A DNA stretch of 64,000 bases, from positions 186,001-250,000 of the forward strand of contig JABCZN010000004.1 in the NCBI GenBank assembly GCA_013289665.1. The letters are read 5' to 3'. Positions within the stretch are counted from its first letter, which is position 1; each line of letters starts with the position of its first letter. Source of the stretch: Acidobacteriota bacterium. Lineage in GTDB: Bacteria > Acidobacteriota > Terriglobia > Acidiferrales > UBA7541. This document shows positions 18,266 through 27,800 of this stretch, in pieces. The notes beneath the pieces are model-generated. The model ran no database searches. It was not told the origin of the DNA and was given only the letters and a program-made list of their open reading frames with translations. Position numbers and translations under genes: made by a program.

Positions 18266-18296
18266 CTATTGTAATAGAACGAACGATCGTGCTATT
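18266..18296. promoter_or_regulatory. Candidate TetR operator (inverted repeat)
   Basis: AATAGAACGA (18273-18282) and TCGTGCTATT (18287-18296) form an inverted repeat with nine of ten bases matching and a four-base spacer. A further CTATT at 18266-18270 extends it into a second small palindrome with AATAG. It lies immediately before the ATG of the TetR gene and about 110 bases from the divergent ECH promoter, the usual place for an autoregulatory TetR site. Binding by the adjacent regulator is inferred. Confidence 0.55.
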
Positions 18297-18309
18297 GTCT
18301 GTCAGCAAG

Positions 18310-18996
18310 ATGAAAGCCAACCAACCACGCGCGAAAGCTTCCGATCGGCCCGAGAGCCGCACCAGCCCGGCGTTGAAAACCCCGTTGCGGCGCCCCCGCG
18401 GGTTGAAGACCCGCCAGGCAATCCTGCGAAAGGCGGTCAACCTGGCCTCGGTCGAAGGGCTTGAAGGATTAACCATCGGAAAGCTGGCTGCCGCGCTGCG
18501 CATCAGCAAGAGCGGCCTGTTCGCCCACTTCGGCTCCAAAGAGGATTTGCAATGCGCCGTGGTGGAAGCGGCCCGTGAAATCTTCGTCGAGAAAGTGGTC
18601 CGCCCAGCGTATGAATTCCGCGGCCTGAAACGCCTGCAAGCGCTTTGCGAGAACTGGCTTTCCTATGGAGAGGGGAAAGTCTTCCCCGGCGGCTGCTTCT
18701 TTTCCGCCGCTTCGCTGGAGTTCGACGACCGGCCCGGCCGCGTCCGCGATCGGATCGTGGAGCTGATGAAGAAGTGGCTGGGGAATCTGGAGCAAGCGAT
18801 CCACGACGCGCAGATTGCCGGCGAAATCAAGAACGAAGTGGACGCGCGCCAGTTGGCATTCGAAATTCAAGCGCTGGCGATGGGAGCGAACTGGAGTTCG
18901 CGCCTGTTCCGGGATCCCAGCGCCTTCGGCCTGATCCGCGGGGCGATTCTACAGCGGATCGAGCAAGCCACAGGATCGGTGCAATCGAGGGAGTGA
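18310..18996 (+). CDS. TetR/AcrR family regulator of the acyl-CoA cluster
   Basis: This 228-residue repressor has an Arg/Lys-rich N-terminal extension of about 30 residues before the helix-turn-helix (AILRKAVNLASVEGLEGLTI, then LAAALRISKSGLFAHFGSKE). The C-terminal half is helical and should bind a small ligand, in this setting probably an acyl-CoA. The ATG at 18310 is chosen over a GTG at 18289, because the latter lies inside the inverted repeat proposed as operator. It is divergent from the ECH-ACAD-MaoC unit and overlaps the next gene by one base (TGATG), so the two are translationally coupled. Confidence 0.9.
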   Translation: MKANQPRAKASDRPESRTSPALKTPLRRPRGLKTRQAILRKAVNLASVEGLEGLTIGKLAAALRISKSGLFAHFGSKEDLQCAVVEAAREIFVEKVVRPAYEFRGLKRLQALCENWLSYGEGKVFPGGCFFSAASLEFDDRPGRVRDRIVELMKKWLGNLEQAIHDAQIAGEIKNEVDARQLAFEIQALAMGANWSSRLFRDPSAFGLIRGAILQRIEQATGSVQSRE

Positions 18997-19883
18997 TGCG
19001 AATCTGTTTGCGTTTGCTCGCTTGTGCCTTCGCGGGGTTGACGTTCTTCCCCGCTGCGCACCGCGCTCTAGCGCAAACCCCGGCCAGCGGAACCGAGATT
19101 CCTCTTCAGCATTGCGATCGCCTGCCAATAGTAGTTCTTAGGGCAGACAACGTGGACAAACGCTTCCTGGTGGATACGGCCGCCACATCCCTGCTGAACG
19201 AGAAGTCGTTCCCGCGGGGACATAACCGGGCGGTCCGGATTCAATCCTGGAATGAAACCACTGCACTCAAAGCACAAGAGGTCTCGATCGGCGAGCTCTC
19301 ACTCGGAAATCACATCCTAGAAGGCGTCAGGCTGCCGGCCATTGACTTGAGCGCTATCGCCAGGGCATGCGGCGGCGCGGTCGACGGCATACTCGGGGTG
19401 GATCTTCTGGAACAGTTGGGGGTAACGATCGATCTGAAACGCAGTGTCGCAAGCCTCGGCATCACGCCGCCAAGTCCCTCTGAAGTGTTTCTGATCGCGG
19501 ACATGGACAAAGCACTCAATTCCTGTTCTGAGGCGTTCAATAACAAGGATGCGGACAAACTGGCTTCCTGTTTCGACCCGGATTTCGTGCTGAGTTCCCC
19601 GAGCGGCGAACTGCACGGGCGGGATGAAGCCACAAATCACTTTAAGCAAAAATATTTTGGCGGCACCCCTTATGCCCACCTTTCGCTGACCATTACCGAC
19701 CATCGAGCGGTGGGTGACGTGGTCTGGAGCTTGTATGACTACACGATTGAATCTCCGTCTGTTCACACCGCAGGCCGGGGCATGATGCTTTGCCGCAGAT
19801 CCGGCAACCGGTGGCATATCCTCAGCATGCATGAATCGCCGATAGAGTCCGACTTGAAGCCGGAGGGTCAGAAAAATCGGTGA
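18996..19883 (+). CDS. Exported retropepsin-like plus SnoaL/NTF2-like fusion protein
   Basis: This is a 295-residue protein with a signal peptide ending near RALAQ. Residues about 35-160 look like a clan AA aspartic-protease fold: hydrophobic strand, FLVDTAATS, then GILGVDLLEQLGVTIDLKR. The catalytic triplet, normally Asp-Thr-Gly or Asp-Ser-Gly, reads Asp-Thr-Ala here, so activity is uncertain. Residues about 170-290 resemble a SnoaL-like NTF2 domain (EAFNNKDADKLASCFDPDFV, then WHILSMHESPI). The ATG overlaps the stop of the TetR gene (TGATG). Domain calls are from sequence patterns only and the function is unknown. The gene is followed by a long gene-free stretch. Confidence 0.72.
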   Translation: MRICLRLLACAFAGLTFFPAAHRALAQTPASGTEIPLQHCDRLPIVVLRADNVDKRFLVDTAATSLLNEKSFPRGHNRAVRIQSWNETTALKAQEVSIGELSLGNHILEGVRLPAIDLSAIARACGGAVDGILGVDLLEQLGVTIDLKRSVASLGITPPSPSEVFLIADMDKALNSCSEAFNNKDADKLASCFDPDFVLSSPSGELHGRDEATNHFKQKYFGGTPYAHLSLTITDHRAVGDVVWSLYDYTIESPSVHTAGRGMMLCRRSGNRWHILSMHESPIESDLKPEGQKNR

Positions 19884-20311
19884 GAATGGCGCCTACAGAG
19901 TGGAACGGTGGTTGGAGCCAGCGGTGATGGTGTCTGCGCGGCGGCTCCGATTCCCACTCACACATTTTCGCGGGTTTTGTTTCGATTACTCGCTGCCCAG
20001 TTGAAGCCCCATATCCGGAAACCGAACCAACCATGATTTGCCGCTGCCGGGACAAATCGAGGGCAATTCGCAAGCTCTGATAAGATGGGGGAAATCGGAT
20101 TCACCTTCGTCCACTTTATTGCCCTCGGCTAGGCCCAGCTCCACAAGGCCACTTGCGCGCCAACAAGCGGCATTTTGGATGCATGCTAGAAAACATTTTA
20201 ATGCATGAGCCTATTGCAGTCCGCCCTACCTCTCGGTAGACTTTGGCCATGTCACTGGACTTTCGGGAACGCCAGACGGTTGCGTCGACTTGTTGTCGGT
20301 GTCGCGCATTT
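19884..20311. other. Gene-free stretch upstream of the cysD leader
   Basis: No coding frame is convincing here. A six-base palindromic word, ATGCAT, occurs at 20179-20184 and 20201-20206 and could close a small hairpin. Two weak + strand promoter candidates are TTGGAT/TTTAAT (20175-20180 and 20197-20202, 16 bases apart) and TTGCAG/TAGACT (20214-20219 and 20237-20242, 17 bases apart). Either could start the cysD leader transcript. Confidence 0.4.
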
Positions 20312-20443
20312 GTGTCCTCTGGCACCGGGAGGCTAGTGATCTAAAGCTCTAATTCTAGCCGAGCAGTTATAGAACCCACCGCCAGAGGTGAATTGGCAGG
20401 TGGGTTTTTTGTTTTTATACGGGCATTTCCGTCTAGAGGACAC
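20312..20443 (+). promoter_or_regulatory. Putative cis-regulatory leader RNA of the cys operon
   Basis: The segment GTGTCCTCTGGC (20312-20323) can pair with two different downstream sites. CCTCTGGC matches GCCAGAGG (20381-20388), which forms part of the terminator hairpin. GTGTCCTC matches GAGGACAC (20436-20443), which contains the cysD ribosome site. A further stem GGCTAG (20331-20336) with CTAGCC (20355-20360) lies between. These exclusive pairings are the logic of an attenuator or riboswitch. No known riboswitch class (SAM, cobalamin) was recognised. The pairings are seen directly; the regulatory role is inferred. Confidence 0.5.
20373..20415 (+). terminator. Intrinsic terminator/attenuator before cysD
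   Basis: The arms AACCCACC (20373-20380) and GGTGGGTT (20399-20406) are perfectly complementary and are extended by GCCA/TGGC across a one-base bulge, with a nine-base loop. Six T residues follow, then G and five more T. The nearest upstream + strand gene ends almost 500 bases before it, while cysD begins about 35 bases after it, so it is better explained as a leader attenuator than as the end of an upstream gene. Confidence 0.8.
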
Positions 20444-20448
20444 GACCA

Positions 20449-21426
20449 ATGGCAACTGCGCCGCACAAGTTGTTCAGCACAACAGAATCCCGCAGCGTGG
20501 GAGAGTTGGCGAATCAGCCCCGAGCTGGCTCACGACTCAGCCACCTGAAGACCCTCGAAGCAGAGAGCATCTACATTCTTCGGGAAGCCGCGGCAGAATT
20601 TTCGCATCCGGTGATGCTTTATTCCATCGGGAAAGATTCCTCCGTGATGCTGCGTCTTGCGCAGAAAGCATTTTTCCCCGGAAAATTTCCCTTCCCCCTC
20701 CTCCATATAGACACAAGCTACAAGTTCCCCGAGATGATCGAATTTCGCGATGAGTATCCGAGGCAAATCGGCGCGGAGCTTCTCGTCCACAAGAACCAGA
20801 AGGCTTTGAACGCCGGCGCCAATCCATTTCTGCTGGGCACGCAAAAATGCTGCGGCTTGCTGAAAACAAAATCGCTGCTGGATGCACTTGCGGAGGGCGG
20901 GTTCAACGCGGCATTTGGCGGAGCGCGCCGGGATGAAGAGAAGTCACGAGCAAAGGAGAGGATCTACTCGTTTCGCGATGTCCACGGGCAGTGGGACCCC
21001 AAGAACCAGCGGCCTGAACTCTGGAACATCTTTAACTCGAAGGTCGACAAGGGCGAGAGCATCCGCATTTTCCCGCTTTCCAACTGGACGGAACTCGACG
21101 TCTGGCTGTACATCCACACCGAGAATATCCCGATTGTGCCGCTCTATTTTGCCAGGGAGCGCCGGGCGGTCGTGCGTGATGGCTCGATCGTCCTGATTTA
21201 TCCGGACGATCAGCTTCGTCCCGGAGAAAAGGTTCAATCCATCAGGTGCCGCATGAGGTCGCTTGGTTGCGTGCCGTGCACGGGAGCCATCCGGTCGGAT
21301 GCCGATACCATTCCAAAAATCATCGAGGAGATGATTTCGTTCCGCCGCTCGGAGCGTGAAAATCGCGCGATCGATCACGACGAGGAAGGCTCGATGGAGA
21401 TCAAGAAGCGTGAGGGCTACTTTTGA
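20449..21426 (+). CDS. cysD: Sulfate adenylyltransferase subunit 2
   Basis: This is the small, catalytic subunit of ATP sulfurylase (325 residues), which forms adenosine 5'-phosphosulfate (APS) from sulfate and ATP together with CysN. The PP-loop is [11 protein letters not shown] near residue 62. Downstream conserved blocks include [20 protein letters not shown] and [11 protein letters not shown] ribosome site AGAGGA (20435-20440) lies eight bases upstream of the ATG and is part of a predicted pairing in the leader. The stop overlaps the cysN start (TGATG), so translation is coupled. Confidence 0.97.
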   Translation: MATAPHKLFSTTESRSVGELANQPRAGSRLSHLKTLEAESIYILREAAAEFSHPVMLYSIGKDSSVMLRLAQKAFFPGKFPFPLLHIDTSYKFPEMIEFRDEYPRQIGAELLVHKNQKALNAGANPFLLGTQKCCGLLKTKSLLDALAEGGFNAAFGGARRDEEKSRAKERIYSFRDVHGQWDPKNQRPELWNIFNSKVDKGESIRIFPLSNWTELDVWLYIHTENIPIVPLYFARERRAVVRDGSIVLIYPDDQLRPGEKVQSIRCRMRSLGCVPCTGAIRSDADTIPKIIEEMISFRRSERENRAIDHDEEGSMEIKKREGYF

Positions 21427-23183
21427 TGCCTCCCATAGCTGACATCGAAATTCGCACCGAATTCGCGGACTTCCTTGAGCAGAACCTCAACAAGGAACTT
21501 CTGCGATTTACCACGGCTGGCAGCGTGGACGACGGCAAGTCCACGTTGATCGGCAGGCTCCTGCACGATTCAAAGACAGTTTATGAAGATCAGCTCGCCT
21601 CTGTGAAGAAGAGCCGTATCAATCGTTCCGGCGGACCGATTGATTTTTCGTTGATCACCGATGGGCTGCGGGCGGAGCGCGAGCAAGGGATCACCATCGA
21701 CGTCGGCTATCGCTACTTCGCCACTTCACGACGGAAATTCATCATCGCCGATACGCCCGGCCACGAACAGTACACACGAAACATGGCCACGGGCGCATCC
21801 ACTGCGGATTTGGCGGTGATTCTGATCGACGGAACGAAGGGTTTGCTTTCCCAGACGCTACGGCATACCTACATCTCCTCGCTACTGGGGATATCAACCC
21901 TGGTTGCCGCAGTGAACAAGATGGACTTGCTCGAGTATCAAGAAACCAAGTTCCGAACACTTGAGCGAGAATTTCGCGCCTTGGCGGAAAGCTTGGGAAT
22001 CGCCGCGGTGACGTGCATTCCTATTAGCGCCCTTGCGGGAGACAACGTCGTCGGGCGCAGCGAGCAAATGCCTTGGTACTCAGGCCCGGCTCTCCTCGAA
22101 TACCTGGAGCGTGTGCCCGTAGCGAAACCGGTAAACACACTCGGCGTCCGGCTACCTGTTCAGTATGTGCTTCGTCCAGACGCCAACTTCCGTGGCTTTG
22201 CCGGACAATTGGCTGGCGGGGTAGTCCGTCCGGGCGATGTCGTCACGGCACTACCCTCCGGACAAAAGTCGCGCGTAAATTCGATCGTTACCTACGACGG
22301 CCTTCTCGACGAAGCGTCCTCTCCAATGTCCGTCACGTTGACGCTGGAAGATGAAATTGATCTGAGCCGCGGGGACATGCTCGTCTCGCCGGCGAATCCT
22401 CCGCACACCTCCCAACGGTTTCTTGCAACGATCGTATGGATGCATGCGCAGCCACTCGAGACCGGGCGCTCCTATCTGATCAAGCACTGCGCACGACAGG
22501 TGCGCGGCAAAGCCACCGCAATTCGACATCGCGTAAATATCGACACTCTTCAACCAGAAGCGGCAGCGTGCCTCCAGATGAATGATATTGCGACCATCGA
22601 ACTGGAAACGAGTAATCCACTCTTCTTTGACGCCTACCAGCTGAACCGCATCACGGGAAGTTTCATCGTCATCGATCCCCAGACGAACGCAACTCTGGCT
22701 GCCGGGATGATTCGAGAGGATCTATCGGGAAGCGCCCGTATTTCAGCCACGAAAGAAATTCTGCCTTCACAGATTCCAATCACCTCACCCGAGCGGCACC
22801 GCCGGCATGGGCACTACCCCGCGATCATCCTGGTGAATTCGCGTCCATCCCTTGCCGGCCTGCTTGAGCGTGTGCTGTTCGAAGAAGAATTCGAGGTCAT
22901 GGCCGTCGGGGAGAATTCTTCTTTCTTTTCCGCTTCCACTTCCTCTTCCGCCAGAAATGCCTGGGCCGCACTGCACGCCGCGGGATTTGTTGTCATCTAC
23001 CACAATCCATCACTCGGAGCGGAAGAACGGGTGGCCTTAGAAAGCGCGGCCGGCGGCCACTTTTTCGATCTGGCTGACATGGAGTTGCCGGCGGGGAATA
23101 GGGAAGCGGTGGAACGCATTCTGGCTTTGGTGGAACCACTCCGCCTTCCATCGCAGTCGGGAAAACCCCAAGGAGGGAACTGA
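21426..23183 (+). CDS. cysN: Sulfate adenylyltransferase subunit 1 (GTPase) with degenerate APS-kinase-like tail
   Basis: This is the regulatory GTPase subunit of ATP sulfurylase, which couples GTP hydrolysis to APS formation. The P-loop is AGSVDDGKST near residues 31-40, the switch II motif is DTPGHEQYTRNMATG, and NKMD is the base-recognition motif. The domain ends around residue 450, where typical CysN proteins stop. Residues about 457-585 form an extra tail (YPAIILVNSRPSLAGLLERV, then GFVVIYHNPSLGAEERV) that follows the pattern of APS kinase but has no Walker A sequence where GLSGxGKST is expected, and so is probably inactive. The ATG at 21426 overlaps the cysD stop. Confidence 0.95.
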   Translation: MPPIADIEIRTEFADFLEQNLNKELLRFTTAGSVDDGKSTLIGRLLHDSKTVYEDQLASVKKSRINRSGGPIDFSLITDGLRAEREQGITIDVGYRYFATSRRKFIIADTPGHEQYTRNMATGASTADLAVILIDGTKGLLSQTLRHTYISSLLGISTLVAAVNKMDLLEYQETKFRTLEREFRALAESLGIAAVTCIPISALAGDNVVGRSEQMPWYSGPALLEYLERVPVAKPVNTLGVRLPVQYVLRPDANFRGFAGQLAGGVVRPGDVVTALPSGQKSRVNSIVTYDGLLDEASSPMSVTLTLEDEIDLSRGDMLVSPANPPHTSQRFLATIVWMHAQPLETGRSYLIKHCARQVRGKATAIRHRVNIDTLQPEAAACLQMNDIATIELETSNPLFFDAYQLNRITGSFIVIDPQTNATLAAGMIREDLSGSARISATKEILPSQIPITSPERHRRHGHYPAIILVNSRPSLAGLLERVLFEEEFEVMAVGENSSFFSASTSSSARNAWAALHAAGFVVIYHNPSLGAEERVALESAAGGHFFDLADMELPAGNREAVERILALVEPLRLPSQSGKPQGGN

Positions 23184-23184
23184 G

Positions 23185-23883
23185 ATGGGAACAACACTCG
23201 TTGCTGATACTCTCGAGAATCTCAAACCAGAAGAGGTTCTAAGCACCGTGTTGGGCGTCTACACGGACCACGCCGCCTGTCTGACTTGCAGTTTTCAGGC
23301 CGAAGACATGATCGTCCTGGATCTTGTTCGCAAACGTGTTCCTTCGATACCCGTGCTATTCCTTGAAACGGGGTATCACTTTGCCCAGACGTATGCATAC
23401 CGCGACCGCATTGCCAAGGAATGGTCTTTGAACCTGGTGAATGTGACTCCGCAAAATACCGTGGAACAGCAGGAGTCCGAATTGGGGATTTTGTACCGCA
23501 CGGACCCGAGTCGCTGCTGCCAGCTGCGCAAAGTCGATCCGCTACTGCACGCGCTCGAACCTTACGCGATTTGGTTCACCGGATTGCGACGCGAGCAATC
23601 GCCCACGCGGGCAAACCTCAAAAAGATCGAGGAACATCGCTTGCCAGGTGGAAAGGCACTCTTGAAGGTGAGCCTCCTCGCCGATTGGAGCTGGAAACAG
23701 GTGTGGGAGTACACCGGCCAACACCAACTGAGCTATCTGCCGCAATACGACCAGGGCTATTTGAGTATTGGCTGCGAACCATGCACGGCGATTCCCGACG
23801 ACCCTGCGAATCCCCGTTCGGGCCGCTGGGGCGGCAAAAAGTTGGAATGCGGCATCCACACATTTTCTCAAGGCGGGCAATGA
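23185..23883 (+). CDS. cysH: Assimilatory APS reductase, iron-sulfur type
   Basis: This 232-residue enzyme reduces activated sulfate to sulfite with thioredoxin or a similar donor. It has the PP-loop-like LTCSFQAEDMIVLDL, the C-terminal catalytic KKLECGIHTF, and two extra cysteine pairs, SRCCQLRKVDP and GCEPCT. These pairs mark the [4Fe-4S] enzymes that use APS directly, not PAPS reductases. This fits the apparent lack of a working APS kinase in the preceding gene. The start is one base after the cysN stop, with AGGAGG eight bases upstream. Confidence 0.94.
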   Translation: MGTTLVADTLENLKPEEVLSTVLGVYTDHAACLTCSFQAEDMIVLDLVRKRVPSIPVLFLETGYHFAQTYAYRDRIAKEWSLNLVNVTPQNTVEQQESELGILYRTDPSRCCQLRKVDPLLHALEPYAIWFTGLRREQSPTRANLKKIEEHRLPGGKALLKVSLLADWSWKQVWEYTGQHQLSYLPQYDQGYLSIGCEPCTAIPDDPANPRSGRWGGKKLECGIHTFSQGGQ

Positions 23884-24692
23884 TGCATTATTTCCTAGGA
23901 TTCCTGATCGCCTTGGCGGTGGGATTGACCGGAGTCGGTGGCGGAAGTTTTACAGTTCCAGCACTCGTGCTTCTTGCCGGGTTGACGGCGGGGGAGGCCG
24001 TCGGCACGGCCTTCTTGTTTGCAGGCGTGCTACGCCTAATCGCCGCTCCTTTCTATCTGGCGGGAAAACACATTCACTCGCGCTATTTATGGCTTCTGCT
24101 GCAGGGGGCAGTGCCAGGACTCCTGGTGGGCACATGGGCGCTACAATTATTGAACCGTGATGCGGGCAATCCGATCGTAATTCTCCTGCTGGGCATCATT
24201 TTGGCGGCGTCATCGAGCGTCACCTTTATCCGTCGCATTCAAAATCCGGCGTTCGCGGCCAAAAATCATCGCTGGCTTCCGTGGCTTGCTCTCCCGATTG
24301 GAGTGGAATCGGGATTTTCCTCGGCGGGTGCTGGAGCGCTGGGAACGGTTCTGCTGCTGAACTATTCCGAAATGACGCCTGCCCAGGTGGTGGGAACGGA
24401 TTTGCTCTTCGGACTGGTTTTGGCGGTGATTGGCAGCGCGTTTCACTGGGGTTTCGGCTCGATCAGCATTCCGATACTTTCTCAACTTCTTCTCGGTGGA
24501 GTCCCCGGAGTAGTGCTCGGTTGCTTGTTTGCTCCAAAAGTTCCCGCCGGCAAGTTGAAGGCTGCCGTTGCCGTGATCGCCATTTTTGCGGGACTACAAC
24601 TGGTCTGGAGTGGCGGCCACATACTTGCCCAAAGGCATTCAACAAACGTAGCCAAGATTATGACGCACGCCGGAGTTGGCAATGCGCGCTAG
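23880..24692 (+). CDS. TauE/SafE (TSUP) family sulfur-compound transporter
   Basis: This is a 270-residue inner membrane protein with about eight hydrophobic segments and the two glycine-rich repeats of the TSUP family (LAVGLTGVGGGSFTVPAL near the N-terminus and SGFSSAGAGALGTVLLL in the second half). Members move sulfite, sulfonates or sulfate across the membrane. It overlaps the end of cysH (ATGATG), so it belongs to the cys operon and probably exports excess sulfite or takes up sulfate; sequence alone cannot tell the direction. Confidence 0.9.
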   Translation: MMHYFLGFLIALAVGLTGVGGGSFTVPALVLLAGLTAGEAVGTAFLFAGVLRLIAAPFYLAGKHIHSRYLWLLLQGAVPGLLVGTWALQLLNRDAGNPIVILLLGIILAASSSVTFIRRIQNPAFAAKNHRWLPWLALPIGVESGFSSAGAGALGTVLLLNYSEMTPAQVVGTDLLFGLVLAVIGSAFHWGFGSISIPILSQLLLGGVPGVVLGCLFAPKVPAGKLKAAVAVIAIFAGLQLVWSGGHILAQRHSTNVAKIMTHAGVGNAR

Positions 24693-24890
24693 CCAGCAAG
24701 TGTTCTCAGAAGCACCACTCAGCATTCCCTCGCGAATAAATGCTCCAATCTCTTCCGGATATTTCCTGAGATTTACCTCCCTCGGTCGTCCTTGTTGTTG
24801 ACCGCATCAAGAGCAGTCAGCCATTCCAAATCAATCCAGGGTGGGCACGCCGGGCTGGCCGTGCATAACAAATTATCTCGGAGGGAATAA

Positions 24891-27800
24891 ATGAGCTTTC
24901 AGGGAATTGGTAAAGGCTATTCGAAATGCGTTTTCCGGTCCGGATTTCTGCTACTGGGCGTTTGGTTGAGCCTCGCGACTCTCAGCTCTGCCCAACAAGA
25001 CGCTTCTATCCAGGGCACGGTCAGTGATTCCTCCGGCGCAGCGATCCCGGGTGTCGCCATCGAGGTTAGGAATCTGGAGACGGGAGCATTGCGAAATCTG
25101 CTGACAGACGAGGCGGGGGGCTTCGACGCAACTTCGCTGCCAGTGGGCCGTTACGCGCTCAAGGCGGAAAAGCCTGGCTTTCGTGGGGTCGAAAAAACTG
25201 GAATTTCTCTGGCGCTCGGCCAACGGGAAACGGTGGACGTGGTGCTTCAACTCGGGAACGTGCGGCAAACCGTGCAAGTCGAATCCGCTCCGACTGTCGT
25301 GATGATCAGCACCGAGGACGTTTCGGGTCTTGTCAGCGAAAAACAGGTCAAGGACCTTCCGCTGAACGGCCGCAGTTACGATCAGCTCATAACGCTCAAC
25401 CCGGGCATTGTAAATTACACCTCCCAGCGCGCGGGAGGAATCGGAACCTCCAATTCCGTGGTGGGCAATATGTTTTCCGCTTCCGGGCGCCGCCCACAAG
25501 AAAACCTCTACCTGCTAAATGGCGTCGAATTCACCGGTGCATCGGAAATCAACGACACGCCGGGTGGAGTCAGCGGACAACTTCTGGGCGTGGATGCGGT
25601 GCGCGAGTTTTCCGTCGTGAAGGACACTTACGGCGCGGAATATGGCAAGCGTCCCGGTGCCCAGGTCAACATCGCGACTGCTTCGGGATCGAACCAGTTC
25701 CACGGCAGCGGCTACGAATTCCTGCGCAACAGCGCGTTGGACGCCCGCAATTACTTCGACCACGGTCGTATCCCGGGGTTCCGGCGCAACGTGTTCGGCG
25801 GCTCGGTTGGTGGTCCGATCCGCAAAAACAAAACTTTCGTATTCGCAAACTACGAAGGCTTCCGGCAGAGCCTGGGGCTGAGCGACCTGTCTCTCGTGCC
25901 AGACGACACTTCGAGAGCCAGGGCCGTGGCGAGTGTCCAGCCGCTGCTCGCGTTGTGGCCGGTCGCCAACGGAGCGGAAATTCCAGCTTCGACGGGAACC
26001 CCGAGCGGGATTGCAGAAGCATTCAGCAATCCCAACCAGAGAATTCGTGAGGACTTTGGGACCGCAAGGCTCGATCAGAATTTCACAGACAGAGATTCGC
26101 TCGTGGCCGTTTACACAGCCGACGACAGTGAAGCTCATTCGCCCGCTAGCAATCCATTTACGGCGGTCGATATTTCCTTGCGGGAGCAGGTAGTCAGCCT
26201 TAGCGAAACTCACATTTTTTCGTCAAGCGTAATAAACAAAGCGACATTCGGTTTCTCTCGCGGCGCTTTCTTTTTCAATAGCGGCACCACTGTGAATTTG
26301 CCGGGATGGGTCAACCAAGGCCAGCCCGTCGGCGCAATTGTCGTCGGTGGCGGCACCACGCTCAACGGCGCATCGCAAATCACCAATGGCGGCACAAACG
26401 CAGGAAGCAATCTCCGTGCCGCGCGCAATCTGTATACCGAGTCGGATCAGGTCACTCTCTCGCACGGCAAGCACTTGTTCACCTTTGGTGGGTGGTTGCA
26501 ACAACTGCAATCCAACGACAGTCTCGTCCAGGATCAATACGGCCAGGTTTCTTTCACCAGCCTGCAGACATTTTTGCAGGGCAACGTAAGCACCTACACT
26601 TACGCTCCGAGCCATACGCCGTTGTCTTGGCGTTCGACCGAAGGCGCTTTCTTTGCCGAAGACGTGATCAAAGTCACGCCCTCCTGGGAACTGCGCGTTG
26701 GCTTTCGCGGCGAATCCACCAATGGATGGAACGAAGCGCACGGACGCGCGACGAATTATGCGTTTGATTCGAGCGGCGTGATCGAAACGCAGCCCGTTGT
26801 TGGAGGTTCCGCCTTAGCGGTTAACAACGCGAAACTCCTGCCGGCGCCTCGCATCGGCACGGCGTGGTCCCCTTTCGCGTCCAAAAAGACCGTGATCCGG
26901 GCGGGTTTCGGCGTCTATTATGCTCTGCTTGACAATTTGAGCTACCGCCTCGATCAGAACGGTCCGTACAACTCGGTTTTTGCAGTGAAGAACCTGCCGT
27001 TCTCCAGCATCGCTCCGAATGTCGCTTATTCCGGCGCGAAAGTAATCCCCAGCGGCGTCGAACCAGACCTGAGAACGCCGACAGTGGAATCCTGGAGTTT
27101 GAAAATTGAGCAGGAGCTCTCCACCAACACTTCGCTGGGCGTCAGCTACATCGGATCGCATGGCTACCATGAGTTACTCTCGGCCGATGCAAACTTGCCC
27201 GCTTCAACGATCTGCCCGGCTTCACCATGCCCTCGAGGCTATCCCGATGGCGCGTATTACTACCCGGCGGGGGCGGCCCTTCTGAACAGAGCCGTGTGGA
27301 ACACAACGCATTGGCTCTCAGAAGGAATCAGCTCGTATCACGGGCTTGAGGTGGACGTGAATCACCGCCTCGGACATGGCTTGCAATTCCGCGGGGTGTA
27401 TACATTTTCCAAGTCGCTCGACGATGGTGACAACATGAACACCAGCGTCGCGACCAACTCTCCCGCATTCCTGGCCAATCCTTTGCAGCCAAAGTCAGAC
27501 TATGGCAGGGCTTCATTCGACGTGCGGCATGCAGCGGTTATTCATGCCACCTACGACCTCCCGTTTGGACGCAGCGGGGAGTCTCAGGCTCACCCACGGG
27601 TGAAGCAATTGATCGGAAATTGGCAATTGAGTGGAATCCAGACGCTGCAATCGGGATTGCCGTTTACGCCGCAGTTGTCTTACAACCCCTCAAACGATGG
27701 CGACACGCGCAATCCAGTGCGCCCCTCCTGGAATCCCAATTTCGCGGGCCCGGTGATCCTCGGTGGACCGAATCACTTTTTTAATCCCAGCGCGTTCATA

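Noticed and set aside
20240..20290. Cobalamin-riboswitch-like phrases (CACTGG followed by GGGAA)
   Set aside because: The order is loosely similar, but the rest of the cobalamin riboswitch core is absent and the downstream genes are for sulfate assimilation.
20331..20360. SAM riboswitch in the cysD leader
   Set aside because: The GGCTAG/CTAGCC stem is there, but none of the conserved core sequences of SAM-I or SAM-II types was recognised.
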